DNA of 64,000 nucleotides, from NCBI GenBank assembly GCA_003833135.1, contig QZLH01000296.1:1-64000 (forward strand), given 5' to 3'. This document shows, one piece after another, positions 60,287 through 64,000 of the stretch (the first letter of the stretch is position 1; every line of letters starts with the position of its first letter). This DNA is from Oehlia diaphana. Taxonomy: Eukaryota > Glomeromycota > Glomeromycetes > Glomerales > Glomeraceae. A model generated the notes under the pieces. It was given only the letters and a program-made list of their open reading frames with translations, was not told the origin of the DNA and did no database searches. A program made the position numbers and the translations under genes.

Positions 60287-61937
60287 TTAGAATATATAAG
60301 GATATTGATAAACATAATATAAAATTAAAGCTATAGCCAATGAGAGCCATAATGACAAAGGGTTCAGTAAAGAAAATGAGGAAGAATCTTTAATTAATTG
60401 CATAAGAATTTCTTCTAGAGTATTAACAAAAGCTTCCAAAGAAAATATTTTTTGAACATGTTTTCTTCCTTGATCTCCCATATTGTCACGATCATATTCA
60501 CCATTAATAAAAGAAGCGATTGCTTGTGAAAATGCCATAGGAGTAGATGAACAAAGGAGTCCTGTGATGCGATCTTTTACTGTTTCCTTTGGACCACCAT
60601 TATTAATTGCTATAACTGGCAAACGAGCATACATTGCTTCTACAGGTACAATTCCAAAATGTTCATTTGATGGAGTATATAAAAGACATAATGCTTTTGA
60701 AAGCAAATAAGTTCGTTGTGGTTCATTAAAAGAACATAAGAAAATGACTTGAGAATTTTCTGAATTTTCTGGTAATAATTCTGCTGAACCTGGCATTAAT
60801 GTAGAAGGCTTTAGCTCTAGTTTTGATGCCTCTTGATATAACTCTTTATGATGATCCACATTTTCTTGGACACGATAATCGTATCCACCAGCTATAATTA
60901 ACCGTAAATTATTAAATTGATTGGCTGATACTAAATTATCATCGCGTAATTTTGCAAAGGCGTGAATTGCAAGTATAATATTCTTTTTTCTTTCAAATCG
61001 ATTAATTGATAATATAATCTTTTTCGATCTAAAAAAGGGATGAATTGTTTAATATTCTTAAAAGAAAATAAATGAGTTCTAATACTTACGTTTCTAATAT
61101 CTCTACAGATTTATCTTTTAAATCAACTTTTTTATCGTATGAACCAAAATGTATCCCCGGATAAAGCACTCGTGGTGTACGTTTTATATGGGGAAATGAT
61201 TCATGAAATATCTTTGCAGTAAATTTACTATTAACTACTATACAATTCGCCATATCTAATAAAATGGGTAAATGAATAAATAATGTAGTACAGTATATAG
61301 CCTAATTCCGGATAAAAAGTCTTACCAGTTGTCAATTCTTCTATTAAATCAACCGGATATCTGTAAATTTTTTTTATTAATGATTCTCTTTGTGTTAATA
61401 ACTTATCAGGAAAATGGCAATAAAATAAAACCTGTTTATGAGAATTAAAAGAATGTGAATGATTTTTTTTAAATCTTAAAAATAAATTGCTATACACAGT
61501 ACCTTTGCACCAGTCAATCTTAATAATGGCACACTTGCGGATAACTGGTCTACAAATATAACGTCATATTTTGCTCTATCCCAAAATATCATCGAAAGGG
61601 TCAAATGAATTTGTCTTAATATAGCACATATAATATAAAATGACCCAAAGAATGTACGTGGTATAATATAATTTCCGCGAACTCGGACCTCAAGTGTATC
61701 ATTTCTGGTTTCCTCAAAACAATGTGTTTGGTCGTGGTGAGAAGTGTAAATAACGACTTGATGACCTTTAGATTGTAAACCAACAGCTGCGTCGACTACT
61801 AGTCGCTCTGCACCACCTATTTATAAAAAAATATTTATAAAAATAGTTTAATAAGTTAAAACTAAAAATTCGAATGATATTATACCTATTCCAAGGTCCG
61901 GATGCACGAAAGCTAACTTTAAAATTTGTGAAGACAT
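60287..61937 (-). CDS. ALG2: Alpha-1,3/1,6-mannosyltransferase Alg2
   Basis: Exons from the start: 61886-61937, 61503-61816, 61326-61431, 61090-61255, 60287-61028; 459 residues. GT4-family glycosyltransferase that adds the second and third mannose to the dolichol-linked oligosaccharide on the cytosolic face of the ER. Seen motifs: LAFVHPDLGIGGAERLVVD at the start, LFYCHFPDKLLTQR, VLYPGIHFGSYD, ILSINRFERKKNI, YTPSNEHFGIVPVEAMYARL with the EX7E nucleotide-sugar site, and NNGGPKETV. A C-terminal hydrophobic segment (LSLWLSLAIALILYYVYQY) is likely the membrane anchor. Convergent with LSM4. Confidence 0.95.
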
Positions 61938-62087
61938 AATTTTTGTATGGGCGAGATAAATTTTTGAATCTAGGATAACAAGTTTTAATCAAGGTGACAC
62001 TAACACTAAATTAGTAAAATATATCTAATAAATTTTAAAATTATATAAATGTATTAAAAATTTCATCTTTTAAAAACATCTACACAA

Positions 62088-62737
62088 TGGAGGTATTTTA
62101 TCTTTAACTTATTCTCTGTTCTTTTTACTTTCCTTCTTTCTATCTTTCTCATTCTTTCTGATATTTAACTCTTAATAGCATCCTCCAAATCAGGTTTACT
62201 TTCGCGTCAAGCGTCATAAATCCACAATATTTTTACCGGCTAAAACAACTGATAAAATATTAACATTAAAGAAAAATATTATAAAAATATTAGATTCCGA
62301 AAAATTAGATCTAAAAAAAATAAAATTACTGATATCCACAGATGATTCTGAACCGCCACTTTCTTATTCTTCTCTAGATAGAGATGAAGATACTGTTGCT
62401 CAATCAGGGTTAAAAGATGAGCAGGTTCTATTTTTATGCTTGTGGGATGATAATTTGGGTATGTTTAATGAATACTTTAAGAATTTCTTTGTTCTTCTTT
62501 TAACTTTTTTAATTATAAAAACAAGATACTTGTTCGACTGAGATCTCATTTTAACGAGTTAAAATTTAAATGATTAATATAAAAGGCCAATGGGAAAATG
62601 TTTCTGTGGAATATCCAGATCCTTATGACGAAGCTGTTGAGGATGAAGATGAACCTATGGATGAGGATGATGAGATGAATGAAAAGAATGATATAGATAC
62701 TATTTTGGAAGATGGAAAAGGAAAAGCTAAAGCTTAG
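62088..62737 (+). CDS. Elongin-B-like ubiquitin-fold protein
   Basis: Exons 62088-62093, 62194-62458, 62586-62737; 140 residues. The first exon is only ATG GAG. The joined start, MEVYFRVKRHKSTIFLPAKT, lines up with elongin B (VFLMIRRHKTTIFTDAKE). A ubiquitin-like strand/helix pattern follows (TDKILTLKKNIIKIL) and then an acidic tail (EDEDEPMDEDDEMNEKND). Elongin B pairs with elongin C in cullin ubiquitin ligases and transcription elongation. Model yeasts lack it but some other fungi keep it. It starts 150 bp from the divergent ALG2. Confidence 0.75.
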
Positions 62738-63182
62738 AAAAATACTGGATGGTGGAAATAATGTAAATTTTTTCCAAATTAAAATTCTCATAATTCTTTT
62801 TCATATTTTTTATGTATGTATCTAAAAGAAAGAATTCGTGTCGTAAAGTGAAATGTAATATGCCGAACTGTAATATGAGAATTTCTTTAAGATTATTTTA
62901 TCCAAAATAATTTAACTTATTCGCTAATACAATTAAATTCTTAATTTACTTTTGTATCATTTTTACTTTTCGAATCGCGCTTTAAAAATAATTAAAATCA
63001 TTAAAATCGTTCTCAAGACATGACGCGCTAGTTCGATATTATATGATGTGTACGTAATGCGACTACCAGAATTTGTTAGCCAATAAGAAATAAATATTTT
63101 TTTACATATATAGTAATGATCTAATTAGGAAAATCCTTTTTTTTTTATTTTATTGATAGTACATTTTTGAATTTAATCCTAA
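62738..63182. other. Intergenic, SSZ1-like promoter region
   Basis: Ordinary A/T-rich sequence with a T run near 63137-63146. Nothing else seen. Confidence 0.5.
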
Positions 63183-64000
63183 ATGCCCTCTGCAACGGAT
63201 TCTAAACATATTATTATAGGCCTAAGAATAGGCCAAAGTTATTCTAGTATCGCAATCATTAATAAGGTACGTATACACTTATGTTTTAAAGTATTATCGG
63301 GTAGAATTTTGATTTTTTAAATTTTTCAAATTTTTCAAGGATGGAAGAGCAGATTGCATTGCTAATGAAGACGGAGAACGTCAAATACCTACAATGGTAG
63401 CATTTTCCGGCGAAGAAGAGGTGAGTTATTTAAAGTTGAATCAAGTAATAGTTAATTGTAATTTATCATAAGCTTTTTCTTTATTTTTAATTAGCTTACT
63501 GGAACTCAGGCTAGAGTACAATTACTAAGTAATGCAAAAAATACAATTACTCAGTTTCGTAATTTTATCGGGAAAAGGTATTTTTATTTCACGTCTTTTC
63601 TTTAGAAGTTGTTTCAATTTTATTTATTCATTTATTTTATAAGTTATGAAGAATGTAAATCAATAGCAAATGCAGGCACAGCACAATTAGTTGACAAAGA
63701 TGGACAAGCAGCATATAAAGTGGAATTTAAAGGAGAAATAATAGTAACAGTACAAGAAGTATGCACAAAGTATATAACAAGCTTAAGAGAAAGTGCCGAA
63801 AATTTTTTAGGTCAATCGGTTACCGGAACTGTATTAGCAATACCAACTTATTTTACTGAAGAACAAAAGGATTCATTAAAAATAGCAACAGAAAAAGCAG
63901 GATTGAGAGTATTACAATTAATTAATGAACCAAGTGCAGCAGCATTAGCATATGAGTTAGGATATGTCGCAAATAGTGGACAAAATTTAATGACAGTTAA
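63183..64000 (+). CDS. SSZ1: Hsp70-family protein, Ssz1-like (partial, runs off window)
   Basis: Exons 63183-63266, 63340-63420, 63495-63577 and 63644 onward; about 250 residues visible, continuing past the window end. Hsp70 ATPase domain: IIIGLRIGQSYSSIAIINKD (phosphate-1 loop), ANEDGERQIPTMVAFSGEEE, GTVLAIPTYFTEEQKDSL and LINEPSAAALAYELG. The phosphate-1 loop lacks the usual GIDLGTT and reads GLRIGQS. This and NAKNTITQFRNFIGKSYEEC point to Ssz1, the ribosome-associated Hsp70 that works with zuotin at the peptide exit tunnel. A canonical cytosolic Hsp70 is unlikely. Confidence 0.85.

Overview
The window is AT-rich nuclear DNA from a fungus. Genes are dense, intron-rich and on both strands. 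Introns are short (about 55-240 bp, GTAAGT-like donors, many poly-T/AT tracts). Long A/T runs are common, and there is a 12 kb repeat-filled gene desert with BED/hAT transposon debris. Fungal-specific families are present (SRE1-type iron GATA factor, Dlt1, Cdc11-type septin, Ssz1-like Hsp70, Siw14/Oca family). Base composition, intron density and repeat load fit an early-diverging fungus such as an arbuscular mycorrhizal (Glomeromycotina) species. That placement is inference.

Layout. 1-703: broken hAT/BED transposase on the minus strand. 704-14400: gene desert with a nested inverted-repeat element, satellite-like repeats, microsatellites and a 734-base assembly gap (12558-13291). 14423-22196: iron-responsive GATA repressor, a nuclear K/R-rich protein and a septin. 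23203-24236: two tandem RNase P RNA genes on the minus strand; neither has a long ORF. 24403-34174: DLT1, ADA3, KRI1, a BORCS8-like protein and an M50B-like membrane protease. 34175-35726: two small inverted-repeat elements. 35727-46897: GPI1, a small two-TM protein, HSP20, CCT2, PHS1 and an NTF2-like protein with Jupiter/HN1-like motifs. 47327-64000: Siw14/Oca-like pseudophosphatase, RPS16, arginyl-tRNA synthetase, eEF2, a conserved unknown, DAHP synthase, LSM4, ALG2, an elongin-B-like protein and the 5' part of an SSZ1-like Hsp70.

Most genes are housekeeping: translation (RPS16, ArgRS, eEF2, SSZ1), RNA processing (RNase P RNA, LSM4, KRI1), protein folding (CCT2, HSP20), ER glycosylation, GPI-anchor and very-long-chain fatty-acid synthesis (ALG2, GPI1, PHS1), chromatin (ADA3) and iron homeostasis (SRE1 type). 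Exon models were built by hand. In each, donor and acceptor sites are named and the summed exon length is a multiple of three. Several genes have coding exons of only 3-9 nt, which simple ORF finding misses.

The most notable observations are the duplicated RNase P RNA genes, the NTF2 plus Jupiter/HN1-motif protein, the recurrent start-codon micro-exons, a heat-shock-element array shared by divergent HSP20 and CCT2, and several apparently unnamed inverted-repeat elements.
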